Position numbers and translations under genes: made by a program
The notes under the pieces: model-generated
Databases searched by the model: none
Seen by the model: the letters and a program-made list of their open reading frames with translations, nothing else
Told to the model about the DNA's origin: nothing
Part shown: positions 8,766-17,544 of the stretch, piece after piece
Position numbering within the stretch: position 1 is the first letter of the stretch
Layout of the letters: each line of letters begins with the position of its first letter
NCBI GenBank assembly: GCA_007695285.1
Contig: REEC01000125.1
Coordinates: forward strand, 186,001 to 250,000
DNA from: Spirochaetaceae bacterium
Lineage (GTDB): Bacteria > Spirochaetota > Spirochaetia > DSM-27196 > PXBQ01
Reading direction: 5' to 3'
DNA: 64,000 bases

Positions 8766-9758
8766 ATGAAAAAAGTCCTCGTCGTCCTCGTGGCGCTCGC
8801 TTTTTTGCCGCCGAACGTCGTATCGGCCGATGATCTCGGACAACGGCTTATGGATGGCGCAATCGAAGAGTTCCGGCAGGCGCGGTACACACCCGCGTTG
8901 TTGACCTTCCGAGAGGTCCTCGCCGATCCTGATTTCTCCCGACACCACGCCGACGCATACTTCTGGGCGGCCAAGACGGCGATGGCCGCATCACGATTTG
9001 ACGAAGCGGCACGGAATCTCGACCGGTTCCTCTCCGACTACACCGACAGCCCGTACTACGCCGAAGCCGAGTACCAACGCGGCCGCCTTTTGTTTCTTCA
9101 AAATGAACACCGATCCGCGATCCAGGTGTTCGAGGCATTCATAGCCGCTCACCCGGACTCACCGTTCGTACCAAACGCGTACTACTGGACGGCCGAGGCG
9201 CTGTTCAGACTCGGGAGAATCGATGAAGCGGCGGTCTTGTTTCGGCACGTTGTTCGCGATTTTCCGTCGAGTGCTCGCGTCGAAGCCGCACAGTATCGCC
9301 TTTCGGTTATCGATTATGCACAGCGGGAAAAGGAACTACTTGAGTTGCTGAGATGGAGCCACAGCGAAACGTTGAGGGCGGTCGAAGAGTTCGAGCGAAA
9401 AGAACGTTCGTATCGGGAAGCGGTCCAGTCGTATCAGGAACGTCTTCGCTCGCTTGCATCGGACGACTTCCGCTCGGAAATCGAACGCCTCACGGCCGAG
9501 CGGGACTCGCTGAGCCGGACAGTCGCAGCGAGCGAAGCAACGATCGAACGCCTCAAGACCGAACTCGATGAAGCGCGAATGCGGTTAAGCTCGACCGACG
9601 CTAACGACGAACCCACGTTGCGGCGCACCGCTCCGACAACCCTACCGAGTACGGCTCAAGACATTGGGCAGCGCGCCGCGCTGCTCGAACTGAAAAACAC
9701 GGTTCTCGAGATCAAGAGTACTCTTCTCGACGTTCGTAACTCCGGAGGCGTTCGATGA
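8766..9758 (+). CDS. Periplasmic TPR protein with coiled-coil tail (BamD/YbgF-like)
   Basis: A 330-residue protein with a clear signal peptide (MKKVLVVLVALAFLPPNVVSADD) and TPR motifs in its first two thirds (AYFWAAKTAMAASRFDEAAR, AEYQRGRLLFLQNEHRSAIQ, AYYWTAEALFRLGRIDEAAV). A charged coiled coil follows, about residues 210-280. This layout resembles the outer-membrane assembly and Tol-associated TPR proteins BamD and CpoB/YbgF, though the exact family is uncertain. The start at 8766 is set by the strong GGGGAG ahead of it and the signal peptide; the frame is open 25 codons further upstream. Its stop overlaps the next start (ATGA). Confidence 0.85.
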   Translation: MKKVLVVLVALAFLPPNVVSADDLGQRLMDGAIEEFRQARYTPALLTFREVLADPDFSRHHADAYFWAAKTAMAASRFDEAARNLDRFLSDYTDSPYYAEAEYQRGRLLFLQNEHRSAIQVFEAFIAAHPDSPFVPNAYYWTAEALFRLGRIDEAAVLFRHVVRDFPSSARVEAAQYRLSVIDYAQREKELLELLRWSHSETLRAVEEFERKERSYREAVQSYQERLRSLASDDFRSEIERLTAERDSLSRTVAASEATIERLKTELDEARMRLSSTDANDEPTLRRTAPTTLPSTAQDIGQRAALLELKNTVLEIKSTLLDVRNSGGVR

Positions 9759-10825
9759 AACCGCGACATCGAGTTTTGGTATACCTACTGGTTATTGGTT
9801 GCCTGACGGCAGCTCCACCCGCCATTGCACTTGAAATTACGGAAGGAAGAGTGAAGCTTGTTCTCGACGAGACCGTCGGCAGGTTCGGTATTCAGTTCCG
9901 TGAAGACTTGTCTTCCGGCCGTTTCGTTTCGCTTTTGTTCGATCAGGACCCGCGTACGTCGTATTTGACCGTCGTCGAAGGCAACCGCGTTCATCGTATG
10001 GGCGACGCTACCGGCTTCCGGCTCGAAACGACACGCACCGACGCTGGAGCACGGTTCGAGTGGCGGTCGCCGACGCTCGAAGTGATTCAGGAGTTTCGAT
10101 TCGTGCGATCCCCCGCCGCGTCGGTGACGGACGCGATCGCCGTTGAACTCACAATCCGGAACACGTCGCAACGCCCTGTCGCGGTCGGGGCGCGTTATCT
10201 TTTCGATACGCACCTCGGCGAACCGTCTAACATCCACTTCACCGCTCCGGGCTTTGAGCGAATCAACCGTGAAACCGAGTTATCCGCGGATTCCACCATA
10301 TGGTACTGGCGGTCACCGGCTCGCGCATCCGGTGATCTCGGTTTTCAAAATTACGTTTTCGGCCCGGGCATCACGCCGCCGGATCGAATCGTATTCGCGA
10401 ACTGGAAACGGCTTCACGACCAACCTTGGGACTTCACCGTGAATCCGTCACGCAACTTCAACCTTCTTCCGTACTCGGTCAACGACTCCGCGGCTGCGGT
10501 GTATTACGATGTGAGTGTCTTGAACCCCTCTGATGTCCGCGAAATCGTGACCGTTCTCGGCAACTCGGCAACCGAGATGATCGCGCTTACGGACCAACCG
10601 CACGGTCCGAACCTTGAAGCGGTACTACGGACTATCGGTGCCGCCCGGACGCCAGGGTTGAGCCGGTCGGACGCGGCACGCGAGGAGCTACTGCGGACCG
10701 ACGAGCTACTCCGACAGATTGATATTTTACTCGCGTCCGATGATGAACTGTCTGACTCGGTCATCGACGTCATCCAAGCCGCCGTCGAACAGCTCGAGCG
10801 ACGGAGCTCCGAGCTAGCCCGATGA
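9755..10825 (+). CDS. Exported protein of unknown function
   Basis: A 356-residue protein with a signal peptide (hydrophobic residues about 8-25, AIALEITEG at the cleavage region) and a beta-rich body: LVLDETVGRFGIQFREDL near the start and repeated strand-like segments up to about residue 270, then a helical charged C-terminus with ELLRTDELLRQIDILLASDDE. I do not recognise the family. It is translationally coupled to the TPR gene upstream through an ATGA overlap, so the two probably work in the same periplasmic or outer-membrane process. Confidence 0.8.
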   Translation: MKPRHRVLVYLLVIGCLTAAPPAIALEITEGRVKLVLDETVGRFGIQFREDLSSGRFVSLLFDQDPRTSYLTVVEGNRVHRMGDATGFRLETTRTDAGARFEWRSPTLEVIQEFRFVRSPAASVTDAIAVELTIRNTSQRPVAVGARYLFDTHLGEPSNIHFTAPGFERINRETELSADSTIWYWRSPARASGDLGFQNYVFGPGITPPDRIVFANWKRLHDQPWDFTVNPSRNFNLLPYSVNDSAAAVYYDVSVLNPSDVREIVTVLGNSATEMIALTDQPHGPNLEAVLRTIGAARTPGLSRSDAAREELLRTDELLRQIDILLASDDELSDSVIDVIQAAVEQLERRSSELAR

Positions 10826-10877
10826 GACGAGCGGCGACGGTACCGAACGGTGCCTCTCTCGACGCTGTGGTAAGGGC

Positions 10878-11969
10878 ATGGCGAGTCTGAAAAAGGCCGA
10901 GTCGCTCTTTCGGCGAAGAAAATACCCGGAACTCATTTCGACCCTTGAGCCACGGATATTTCAGTTCCGCGAGAACCCGCGTTTCTACTTTTTGCTCGGC
11001 GTGTCGTGCATCGAGACCGGCGATCTTGCCGGCGCGCAGTCTTACCTTTCGCGCGCGGTACAACTCGACCCCGAGGATACCGATGCGATGCTTGCATTGG
11101 CAGTTGTCCACTGGCGGAAACGAGAACCGAGCGACGCCCTGCGGTGTTGGCTCGAGGCGCTCGAAACCGATCCGAAAAGTCGGAAAGCAAAAGCCGGCCT
11201 GTCGCTTGCTCGGCGTGTCGCGGCACCCGATGAGCTGGAGCCCGACGAACGGGTCCGACTGACCGATCGTCTCGTGCCACGACCGATCAGCGTGAGTCCG
11301 TGGATAACCCGCACTCTTCTTTTCGCGGCGATTATCGTAACGGTTGTCGCGGTCGCTCCGATTCTCGAGGACGCGATACGTTCGCGCCCGCGCGACGAAC
11401 CGCGCGAAGGAATCGGCATGCTCGATCTTTCCGATGTTCGGTCGATGACCGTGGACGACGCAGGGGCGGTCCGATACGTGCTCACCGAGCCCGAAATACG
11501 CGATACCGTCGGCACCATTGGTCGATACTTTAACTCGTTCCGAGACAACATGGCGATTCTTGAGATGAACCGGCTTCTCCACTCGAACGCTTCGCACGCG
11601 GTGAAAGAACGCATACGGATGCTTCGGTCGTATACGCGTCGCCCGGACTTCACGTCCTTCTCCGACAATTTCTCGTATCGTGACGTTCAGACTGAACCGT
11701 GGTTGTACGACGGCGTGTATATTCGCTGGTCCGGACGAATCGCGAACCTCGAACTCGACGACGATCGCATCACGTACCGGTTTCTCGTCGGGTATCACAC
11801 CGACCGCGTGCTCGAAGGAACCGTCGACGCGGTTCAACACTTTGCGGCGGCCCTCGATCCGGCAGTTCCCGTCGAAGTCATCGCGCGGGTCGAAGTCATA
11901 GCCAGGGACGACGACGTGCGCCCGGAGATCCGGATCGAGGTCACGTCCCTCAGGTTCCTCGCACCGTGA
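10878..11969 (+). CDS. TPR protein with single membrane anchor
   Basis: A 363-residue protein. Residues ~1-120 hold TPR-like units (RFYFLLGVSCIETGDLAGA and AMLALAVVHWRKREPSDAL), a membrane segment follows at about 142-162 (WITRTLLFAAIIVTVVAVA), and the rest is probably extracytoplasmic. The C-terminal part (LYDGVYIRWSGRIANLEL) looks like a small beta domain. There is no signal peptide, so the TPR part should face the cytoplasm. AAGGG precedes ATG 10878. It continues the envelope cluster from 8766 and precedes dtd by 16 bases; the function is unknown. Confidence 0.82.
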   Translation: MASLKKAESLFRRRKYPELISTLEPRIFQFRENPRFYFLLGVSCIETGDLAGAQSYLSRAVQLDPEDTDAMLALAVVHWRKREPSDALRCWLEALETDPKSRKAKAGLSLARRVAAPDELEPDERVRLTDRLVPRPISVSPWITRTLLFAAIIVTVVAVAPILEDAIRSRPRDEPREGIGMLDLSDVRSMTVDDAGAVRYVLTEPEIRDTVGTIGRYFNSFRDNMAILEMNRLLHSNASHAVKERIRMLRSYTRRPDFTSFSDNFSYRDVQTEPWLYDGVYIRWSGRIANLELDDDRITYRFLVGYHTDRVLEGTVDAVQHFAAALDPAVPVEVIARVEVIARDDDVRPEIRIEVTSLRFLAP

Positions 11970-11985
11970 GGCCGGCCGATTCGAG

Positions 11986-12435
11986 ATGAGAGCGGTCGTT
12001 CAGACGGTAACCGATGCTTCGATCGTCGCGGATGATACGCTCACGGGCGGGATCGACCGAGGCCTGCTCGTTTACCTTGGTGTGAAACAATCCGACACCG
12101 ACACCGACGTCCGCTACACGGTCGACAAGATCGCAAATCTACGCGTCTTCCGTGACGCGAACGGGAAGATGAACGTGTCGGCGCTCGAACTCGGGCTTCC
12201 TGCGCTCGTTGTATCGCAGTTCACGCTCTACGGAGACACGCGGAAAGGTCGACGTCCATCGTACAACGATGCCGCCGAACCTGATATTGCCGTGAAGCTC
12301 TACGAACGGTTCGTAGAGCTTTTCCGTGCCTATGGCGTGCGCGTCGAGACAGGAAGGTTCCAGGCGTCCATGCGCGTGAAGTACGTCAACGACGGTCCCG
12401 TGACTATACTGATCGATTCAGAGAAAAAGTTTTAG
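11986..12435 (+). CDS. dtd: D-aminoacyl-tRNA deacylase
   Basis: A 149-residue cytoplasmic enzyme that removes D-amino acids (and glycine from tRNA-Ala) from mischarged tRNAs. The whole DTD signature is visible: the N-terminus MRAVVQTVTDASI, the SQFTLYGDTRKGRRPS stretch, and the NDGPVT segment near the C-terminus that contains the Gly-cisPro chiral proofreading motif. The length is typical. It ends 18 bases inside the end of the convergent prs gene, so the two stop regions overlap and no dedicated terminator is visible. Confidence 0.95.
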   Translation: MRAVVQTVTDASIVADDTLTGGIDRGLLVYLGVKQSDTDTDVRYTVDKIANLRVFRDANGKMNVSALELGLPALVVSQFTLYGDTRKGRRPSYNDAAEPDIAVKLYERFVELFRAYGVRVETGRFQASMRVKYVNDGPVTILIDSEKKF

Positions 12436-13521
12436 CGATGAGAGGTATCTGATCACGTCGAAGTCGTCGAAGAAAGGCGACAACGACTGCTCCTCGTGCA
12501 TGCGCATGACGAGTTCGGCGCTCAATTTTGCCGAAGAAACGACGTGCAGAAACGGCATCGATCGGCGCATTTCATCCGAACACGATACCGAGTCCGCGAC
12601 GACAAGCTTGTCGAGCATTCCTTCTTCGTGAAGTAACTGAAGGCGCGAGACTGCCGGGGCCGAGAATACCGGGTGAACGGCCGCGATATTCACCTTCGCG
12701 ACATTCCGCATCTTGAGCTCCTTCACAAGCGTAAAGACGGATCCGGCCGTATCGATCATGTCGTCTACAATCCAGACCTCACGTCCGTCGAGCGTCGTGT
12801 CGCTCAAAATATGAATCGAGTCGACGGTGTTCGCGCGTGTGTAGTCCCGCTGCTTATGAGCGATGACGAGCTTCGTACCGAATGTTCGCGCAAACTTCTT
12901 CGCCATACCTTCACCACCGGCGTCGACCGAACAAAACAGCCAGTTCTTCTGCACGTGTTCGCTGAGAAACTGCCGGCTCTTGATGAAGTTGTCGGTGATA
13001 AATTCCATGATGAGCGGGTGCGCTGGTACGTCGTCCATCGCGCACTCTCTGGGGTCGACGATTGTTTTCGACTTGTCCGAGTGGAGTTGGTACGTGATAA
13101 TGTGGTCGACTCCGAGGCTCACGAGGGTTTTGTAATGGACCCAAAACCCAACCGAGTTTCGACGCGTCGTTCGGTCGGAGCGCGACGAGGAACAAAACGG
13201 CTCGAATAGCGTTATTTTTTCAGCCTGTGCTCGGCGAATCGCGTCGACAGCGTGGTACAACTCGATTTTGTTCTCCTCGACGGTCAGGTGTTTGTCGTTT
13301 CGACCGGCCGACGAGAACAAAAACACGTCTTTTCCCCGAATCGATGTGCCCAACTCGACTTCCATCTCACCGTCCGCAAATCGAGTCGCGCTAAGACGCC
13401 CCACGAAGTTTTTTGTGTTCGCGCTGTAGTGAAAATCTGGGAAAGTCTGAAGCTGATACGCGACACGTTCGGCGTACTCGTCCATCGAACGCGTCGAGAG
13501 AATCACCAAGTCTCCTCGCAT
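12418..13521 (-). CDS. prs: Ribose-phosphate pyrophosphokinase (PRPP synthetase), divergent type
   Basis: Makes PRPP from ribose 5-phosphate and ATP for nucleotide, His and Trp synthesis. The class is shown by FADGEMEVELG with RGKDVFLFSS, and by the PRPP-binding loop VWIVDDMIDTAGS followed by AAVHPVFSAPA. At 367 residues it is longer than the usual ~315, and the catalytic flexible loop (FEPFCSSSRSDRTTRR) differs from the classical FGYARQDR version. Three in-frame ATGs lie at 13533, 13530 and 13521; I choose 13521 because the first two fall inside the -10 box and 13521 lies seven bases after it, so the message is predicted leaderless. Confidence 0.88.
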   Translation of the reverse strand: MRGDLVILSTRSMDEYAERVAYQLQTFPDFHYSANTKNFVGRLSATRFADGEMEVELGTSIRGKDVFLFSSAGRNDKHLTVEENKIELYHAVDAIRRAQAEKITLFEPFCSSSRSDRTTRRNSVGFWVHYKTLVSLGVDHIITYQLHSDKSKTIVDPRECAMDDVPAHPLIMEFITDNFIKSRQFLSEHVQKNWLFCSVDAGGEGMAKKFARTFGTKLVIAHKQRDYTRANTVDSIHILSDTTLDGREVWIVDDMIDTAGSVFTLVKELKMRNVAKVNIAAVHPVFSAPAVSRLQLLHEEGMLDKLVVADSVSCSDEMRRSMPFLHVVSSAKLSAELVMRMHEEQSLSPFFDDFDVIRYLSSLKLFL

Positions 13522-13528
13522 GGCAATC

Positions 13529-13557
13529 ATCATATCGATTCACGCGCGCTCAGTCAA
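13529..13557 (-). promoter_or_regulatory. prs promoter, predicted leaderless start
   Basis: TTGACT (13552-13557) and TATGAT (13529-13534) are separated by 17 bases on the minus strand. The -10 box ends seven bases before the ATG at 13521 and itself contains the upstream in-frame ATGs. No ribosome-binding site is present. Confidence 0.7.
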
Positions 13558-13591
13558 AACAAAATCGTACCATTTACCGACGAAATCGATA

Positions 13592-13619
13592 TTGACCGGG
13601 AGATTTTCGAGCGTATATT
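13592..13619 (+). promoter_or_regulatory. recA promoter
   Basis: TTGACC (13592-13597) is followed by TATATT after 16 bases (13614-13619), or alternatively by TATTAT after 18. It lies back-to-back with the prs promoter and gives recA a leader of about 65 bases. No LexA-type palindrome was recognised by eye. Confidence 0.65.
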
Positions 13620-13690
13620 ATGAGGACATCGCGTGATCGTGAAGCATGCGCGAAAAAAAGCCGGTATTGTATAGGTAGAGGAAGGGACGC

Positions 13691-14923
13691 ATGGCAAAAA
13701 AAGAGACTAACGTGATCGCGAAGACCGACGAGGCAGCCGGCGACAGAGGACGCGCGATAGAAGCAGCGCGACTGCAGATCGAGAAACAGTTCGGAAAGGG
13801 ATCTTTGATGAAACTCGGTGACGGCGGTTTGAACGCCGGCATCGCGACGATACCGAGCGGCTCAATTCTGCTCGACGAAGCTCTCGGTCTCGGGGGATAT
13901 CCACGCGGGCGTGTTATCGAGATATACGGCCCCGAGTCTTCGGGGAAGACCACCCTTGCGCTGCACGTCATCGCCGAAGCCCAGAAGAAAAAGGGAATCG
14001 CGGCGTTTATCGACGCGGAACACGCCCTCGATCCGACGTACGCCGGAAAACTCGGCGTCAATCTCAGCGAGCTCTGGGTTTCCCAACCCGACACCGGCGA
14101 ACAGGCGCTCGAGATCGCCGAGTCACTCGTCCGATCCGGAGCGGTCGACGTGATCGTCGTCGATTCGGTCGCGGCATTGACACCGCAAGCCGAAATCGAA
14201 GGCGAGATGGGAGACTCGCACATGGGGCTGCAGGCGCGTCTCATGAGTCAAGCACTTCGCAAACTCACCGGAACTATATCGAAATCCGGCACATGCCTGA
14301 TCTTCATCAACCAGATCCGGATGAAAATCGGGGTGATGTTCGGCAATCCCGAAACGACAACCGGTGGCAAAGCATTGAAGTTCTATGCATCGGTAAGACT
14401 CGAGGTCCGGCGTATCGAGACGATCACAAAAGGCACCGACGATGCGATCGGAAACAAGGTTCGCGTAAAGGTCGTCAAGAACAAGGTTGCTCCGCCGTTC
14501 AGGAAGGCCGAAATCGAGATCATGTTCGGCCAGGGCATATCGTGGTCGGGAAGTCTTCTCGATGCCGCTCTCAAACACGAATTGTTGCAGAAGAGCGGAA
14601 GCTGGTACTCGTACGGCGAAGAGAGAATAGGGCAGGGACGCGAGAACGCAAAACAGTTCCTTGAATCACACCCCGAGATCGCGACGGATCTCGACGCAAA
14701 ACTGCGCGAAATAATCTTTCCCAAACCGACCCCACAGAATTCACAAGCCGAGGCGTCGGACGCGGCACAGGAAAAGGTCGTCGATGCACCCGCGGCGCGT
14801 TCCACCGCCGCAAAAGCATCGACAAAAGCGGCGACAGCCGCGTCAAAACCCGTCGCGGTCGACGATACCGAAGACCCTGATGCCGATGTTCTGACCGATG
14901 CCGTCGATGACGAGCTGTTCTGA
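13691..14923 (+). CDS. recA: Recombinase RecA
   Basis: A 410-residue DNA-dependent ATPase that forms filaments on single-stranded DNA for homologous recombination and repair. The N-terminal helix region is followed by Walker [10 protein letters not shown] (about residues 77-85), the [18 protein letters not shown] stretch, Walker [11 protein letters not shown], and the L2 region beginning [19 protein letters not shown]. The C-terminus is extended by a low-complexity Ala/Lys/Thr linker and ends in the acidic tail typical of RecA. AGGAAGGG precedes the ATG. folK starts inside its last codons. Confidence 0.97.
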   Translation: MAKKETNVIAKTDEAAGDRGRAIEAARLQIEKQFGKGSLMKLGDGGLNAGIATIPSGSILLDEALGLGGYPRGRVIEIYGPESSGKTTLALHVIAEAQKKKGIAAFIDAEHALDPTYAGKLGVNLSELWVSQPDTGEQALEIAESLVRSGAVDVIVVDSVAALTPQAEIEGEMGDSHMGLQARLMSQALRKLTGTISKSGTCLIFINQIRMKIGVMFGNPETTTGGKALKFYASVRLEVRRIETITKGTDDAIGNKVRVKVVKNKVAPPFRKAEIEIMFGQGISWSGSLLDAALKHELLQKSGSWYSYGEERIGQGRENAKQFLESHPEIATDLDAKLREIIFPKPTPQNSQAEASDAAQEKVVDAPAARSTAAKASTKAATAASKPVAVDDTEDPDADVLTDAVDDELF

Positions 14924-15443
14924 CACGGCTGCGGACCAGAATGGAACGGTCGTCTACCTTGCGTTGGGTGCGAACCTAGGCGACCGTTCTCGGACTCTTC
15001 GGTGTGCGGTCGAGCGTTTGTGCTGTTTTCTCGACGACCCGAAGTGTTCGTCCGTATACGAGACGGCGCCGATGTACGTCCTCGACCAACCGCTTTTTCT
15101 TAATCTCGTGATGACGGGCGTCACCAGAGAACCTGCGGTCGAGCTCCTACGCATAGCACACGAAATCGAACGCGACCTCGGGCGCAACAGAAGGTCGGAG
15201 CGGCGGAACGGACCACGGCCGCTCGACATCGACGTGCTTTTGTACGGTCGACACGTATGTTCGGATACCACGCTCACTCTTCCGCACCCACGCATCGGTG
15301 AACGCGCGTTCGTGCTCGTCCCACTGCTCGAGCTCGATTCAGAGTTGCGAGATCCGGTAACGACCACCCGTTACGCGGATATCCCGGTCGATCGATCAGG
15401 AATCTTCAAGACCGACACGGTCGTTCCGGTTATAAAAACCTGA
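14898..15443 (+). CDS. folK: 2-amino-4-hydroxy-6-hydroxymethyldihydropteridine pyrophosphokinase
   Basis: Cytoplasmic folate-pathway enzyme that transfers pyrophosphate from ATP to the pterin alcohol. [11 protein letters not shown], the [10 protein letters not shown] segment and the signature [14 protein letters not shown], followed by [19 protein letters not shown], identify it. ATG 14898 or ATG 14907 could be the start; both lie inside recA in another frame and neither has a clear Shine-Dalgarno, so translation probably depends on ribosomes finishing recA. The protein is 181 residues, slightly longer than the usual ~160. Confidence 0.93.
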   Translation: MPSMTSCSDTAADQNGTVVYLALGANLGDRSRTLRCAVERLCCFLDDPKCSSVYETAPMYVLDQPLFLNLVMTGVTREPAVELLRIAHEIERDLGRNRRSERRNGPRPLDIDVLLYGRHVCSDTTLTLPHPRIGERAFVLVPLLELDSELRDPVTTTRYADIPVDRSGIFKTDTVVPVIKT

Positions 15444-15480
15444 CGCGAATCGCTTCTCCCAACAGCGGCACCAGCGGGTA

Positions 15481-15509
15481 TTTACTCTACCGATCGCTCC
15501 CGCTATACT
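15481..15509 (+). promoter_or_regulatory. Promoter for scpA-scpB-rluB-cmk/rpsA
   Basis: TTTACT (15481-15486), 17 bases, TATACT (15504-15509). The predicted start site lies about 10 bases before scpA, close to the GAGAGG element. Confidence 0.6.
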
Positions 15510-15526
15510 GAGAGGTACACGCCAGT

Positions 15527-16276
15527 ATGGAGGAACGGACGACGGAAGCCGCACACCATTTCAAGTTGCGGGATTTCGAAGGTCCTCTCGACCTTCTTTT
15601 GTTTCTAATCAAGAAATCCGAGATCAACATCTACGACATCCCGATTTCTCAGATCACGGAGCAGTACTTGCAGTACCTGGAGTATTCAACACGGGTCGAC
15701 CTCGAGAACATTACTGAGTTTTACGTTCTCGCGGCAACGCTCCTGTACATCAAGTCGCGCATGTTGCTGCCGGTCGAGATCAACCTCGACGACGAACTCG
15801 ACGATCCGCGGAAAGAACTCGTCGACAAACTGATCGAGTATCAGAAGTTCAAGAAACTCTCGGAGCTCATGGAAGATAAGGAAAAAGAGGCCGAGTGGAT
15901 TATCGAGCGAAGAAAAAAACAACGCAGTCTTCCGTTCGTGGAGGATGAACTCTGGGAGCAGATCGAGGTTTGGGATCTTTTCAGGACATTCAACGACCTT
16001 ATGTCGGGCCTCGCACCCGAAAAGATCCTCGACATGTACGAGGAAGTCTCGGTCAACGAAAAGATCACGTTGATCTACGAGTACCTCGAGACGCGGTCGG
16101 AGTTCCTGTTCACCGATCTTGTACTCAATCCAAGCTCAGTCATGGAAGTCGTGTGCGCGTTTCTCGCGGTGCTCGAGGCGGTGAAACAACGAAGGGTGAG
16201 GATTTTCCAGAATCGCCTATTCGGCGATATCCAGATACGGACGGCAGAACGTGGACGAGATGAACTTGAGCGATGA
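15527..16276 (+). CDS. scpA: Segregation and condensation protein A
   Basis: The 249-residue kleisin subunit of the SMC-ScpAB condensin that compacts and separates chromosomes. The N-terminal FEGPLDLLLFLIKKSEINIYDIPI is the diagnostic SMC-binding region, and the C-terminal winged-helix part ends with VVCAFLAVLEAVKQRRVRIFQ. It begins the scpA-scpB-rluB-cmk/rpsA cluster, an arrangement common in bacteria, and overlaps scpB. Confidence 0.95.
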   Translation: MEERTTEAAHHFKLRDFEGPLDLLLFLIKKSEINIYDIPISQITEQYLQYLEYSTRVDLENITEFYVLAATLLYIKSRMLLPVEINLDDELDDPRKELVDKLIEYQKFKKLSELMEDKEKEAEWIIERRKKQRSLPFVEDELWEQIEVWDLFRTFNDLMSGLAPEKILDMYEEVSVNEKITLIYEYLETRSEFLFTDLVLNPSSVMEVVCAFLAVLEAVKQRRVRIFQNRLFGDIQIRTAERGRDELER

Positions 16277-16799
16277 AACCGCGCTCGTCGAGGCAATCGT
16301 CTTCCTCGAAAACGAGCCTGTTGAGCTAAAGACTTTGGTCGGAGTAAGCGGCCTTTCGCGAGAGGTCGTTTTGCGCGCATTGGCGGAGATCAAGGATCGA
16401 TACGATCAATCCGAACACGGCTTGGAACTCGTCCACATCGGCGACGGGTATCAGTTCCAGCCCAAACAATACCTATGGGACGCGTTAAAATCGCGCTACG
16501 GCAAACGCAACGACTCGCGCCTATCGCGCGCGGCGATGGAGACACTCTCGATCATCGCGTACTCGCAACCGATCACGCGTGTCGAGATAGAAAACCTCCG
16601 CGGCGTTGCTGCGGACGGGATGATCAAGCTGCTCGTTTCCCGGAACTTAATTCGGGAGGTCGGCAAAAAAGACGCTCCCGGCCGTCCCGTTCAGTACGGT
16701 ACGACGAAGGAATTCCTAAAACTCTTTCGGCTTTCGAGCATCTCGGATCTTCCGAAACTCGATGAGACCGAAGAAGACAGGTTCAGACTCAATGGCTGA
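16260..16799 (+). CDS. scpB: Segregation and condensation protein B
   Basis: Partner of ScpA; two ScpB molecules bind the central part of the kleisin through winged-helix domains. The family pattern is visible in LVEAIVFLENEPVELKTL, the central ETLSIIAYSQPITRVEIE and the glycine-rich DAPGRPVQYGTTKEFLKLF. The start is ATG 16260 inside the end of scpA; a GTG nine bases earlier in the same frame is possible. About 179 residues, normal for the family. Its last codons overlap the rluB start. Confidence 0.94.
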   Translation: MNLSDETALVEAIVFLENEPVELKTLVGVSGLSREVVLRALAEIKDRYDQSEHGLELVHIGDGYQFQPKQYLWDALKSRYGKRNDSRLSRAAMETLSIIAYSQPITRVEIENLRGVAADGMIKLLVSRNLIREVGKKDAPGRPVQYGTTKEFLKLFRLSSISDLPKLDETEEDRFRLNG

Positions 16800-17544
16800 A
16801 GAAAAAGAAAAAGGCATACGATTACAACTCTTTCTCGCGCGTGCGGGCGTCGGATCCCGACGCTCGTGTGAACCGCTGATCCAGTCAGGTCGTGTTGCGG
16901 TAAACGGCAAGGTCGTGACCGAACTCGGCACACGGGTCACGGAGGACGATTTGGTCGTTTTCGACGGAAAGGAACTTCGGCCGGTTCGACGCAAGGTGTA
17001 CTTCGCGCTGCACAAGCCCGTTGGGTACATTTGCGCACATACCGACGACGAAAACAGGCCGATCGTATACGACCTGATCCGACCGTACTTCAGCGGACGC
17101 TTGTTCTCAGTCGGCCGACTAGACTTTCAGACTTCGGGCCTTCTGTTGCTTACAAACGACGGAGAGTTCGCCAAGACCGTCGCGCACCCTTCGTCCCGCA
17201 TCGAAAAAGAGTACGTCGTCGAGACAAAAAAACCTATCTCCGAAGACCGTCTCAAGGAGTGGATCGCCGGGATCCGAATCGCCGGCGAAAAGTACGTTTT
17301 GAAACGGTACTATCTCAAAACATCGCGCCGGATTCACCTCGTTCTTGAGGAAGGCAAAAACAGGGAGATCCGGACGGTGTTCGCCTTCTGGCGCCATTCG
17401 GTCAAACGCATCCACCGTGTCAGAATCGGCGCGGTCGTGATGAAAGATCTGCCTCCGGCCGCACACCGGGAGCTCACGCCTACCGAAATTGCGTCACTGA
17501 CGCGAAAAAAACCGCGGAAACTGATCATAAGGAAGAAAAAATGA
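16792..17544 (+). CDS. rluB: 23S rRNA pseudouridine synthase, RluB/RsuA family
   Basis: Converts a uridine in ribosomal RNA to pseudouridine. An S4 RNA-binding domain (LQLFLARAGVGSRRSCEPLI with GRVAVNGKVV) precedes the catalytic domain, whose active-site motif GRLDFQTSGLLLLTNDGEFA contains the nucleophilic Asp. The C-terminus is very basic. The frame is open 10 codons upstream, but ATG 16792, overlapping the scpB stop by eight bases, gives the family N-terminus. Whether it modifies 23S or 16S RNA is inferred from operon position with scpAB. Confidence 0.9.
   Translation: MAEEKEKGIRLQLFLARAGVGSRRSCEPLIQSGRVAVNGKVVTELGTRVTEDDLVVFDGKELRPVRRKVYFALHKPVGYICAHTDDENRPIVYDLIRPYFSGRLFSVGRLDFQTSGLLLLTNDGEFAKTVAHPSSRIEKEYVVETKKPISEDRLKEWIAGIRIAGEKYVLKRYYLKTSRRIHLVLEEGKNREIRTVFAFWRHSVKRIHRVRIGAVVMKDLPPAAHRELTPTEIASLTRKKPRKLIIRKKK

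Noticed and set aside
10770-11840. 356-codon minus-strand frame over the TPR protein at 10878
   Set aside because: The plus-strand frame has TPR motifs, a membrane helix and a ribosome site; the minus frame has none of these.
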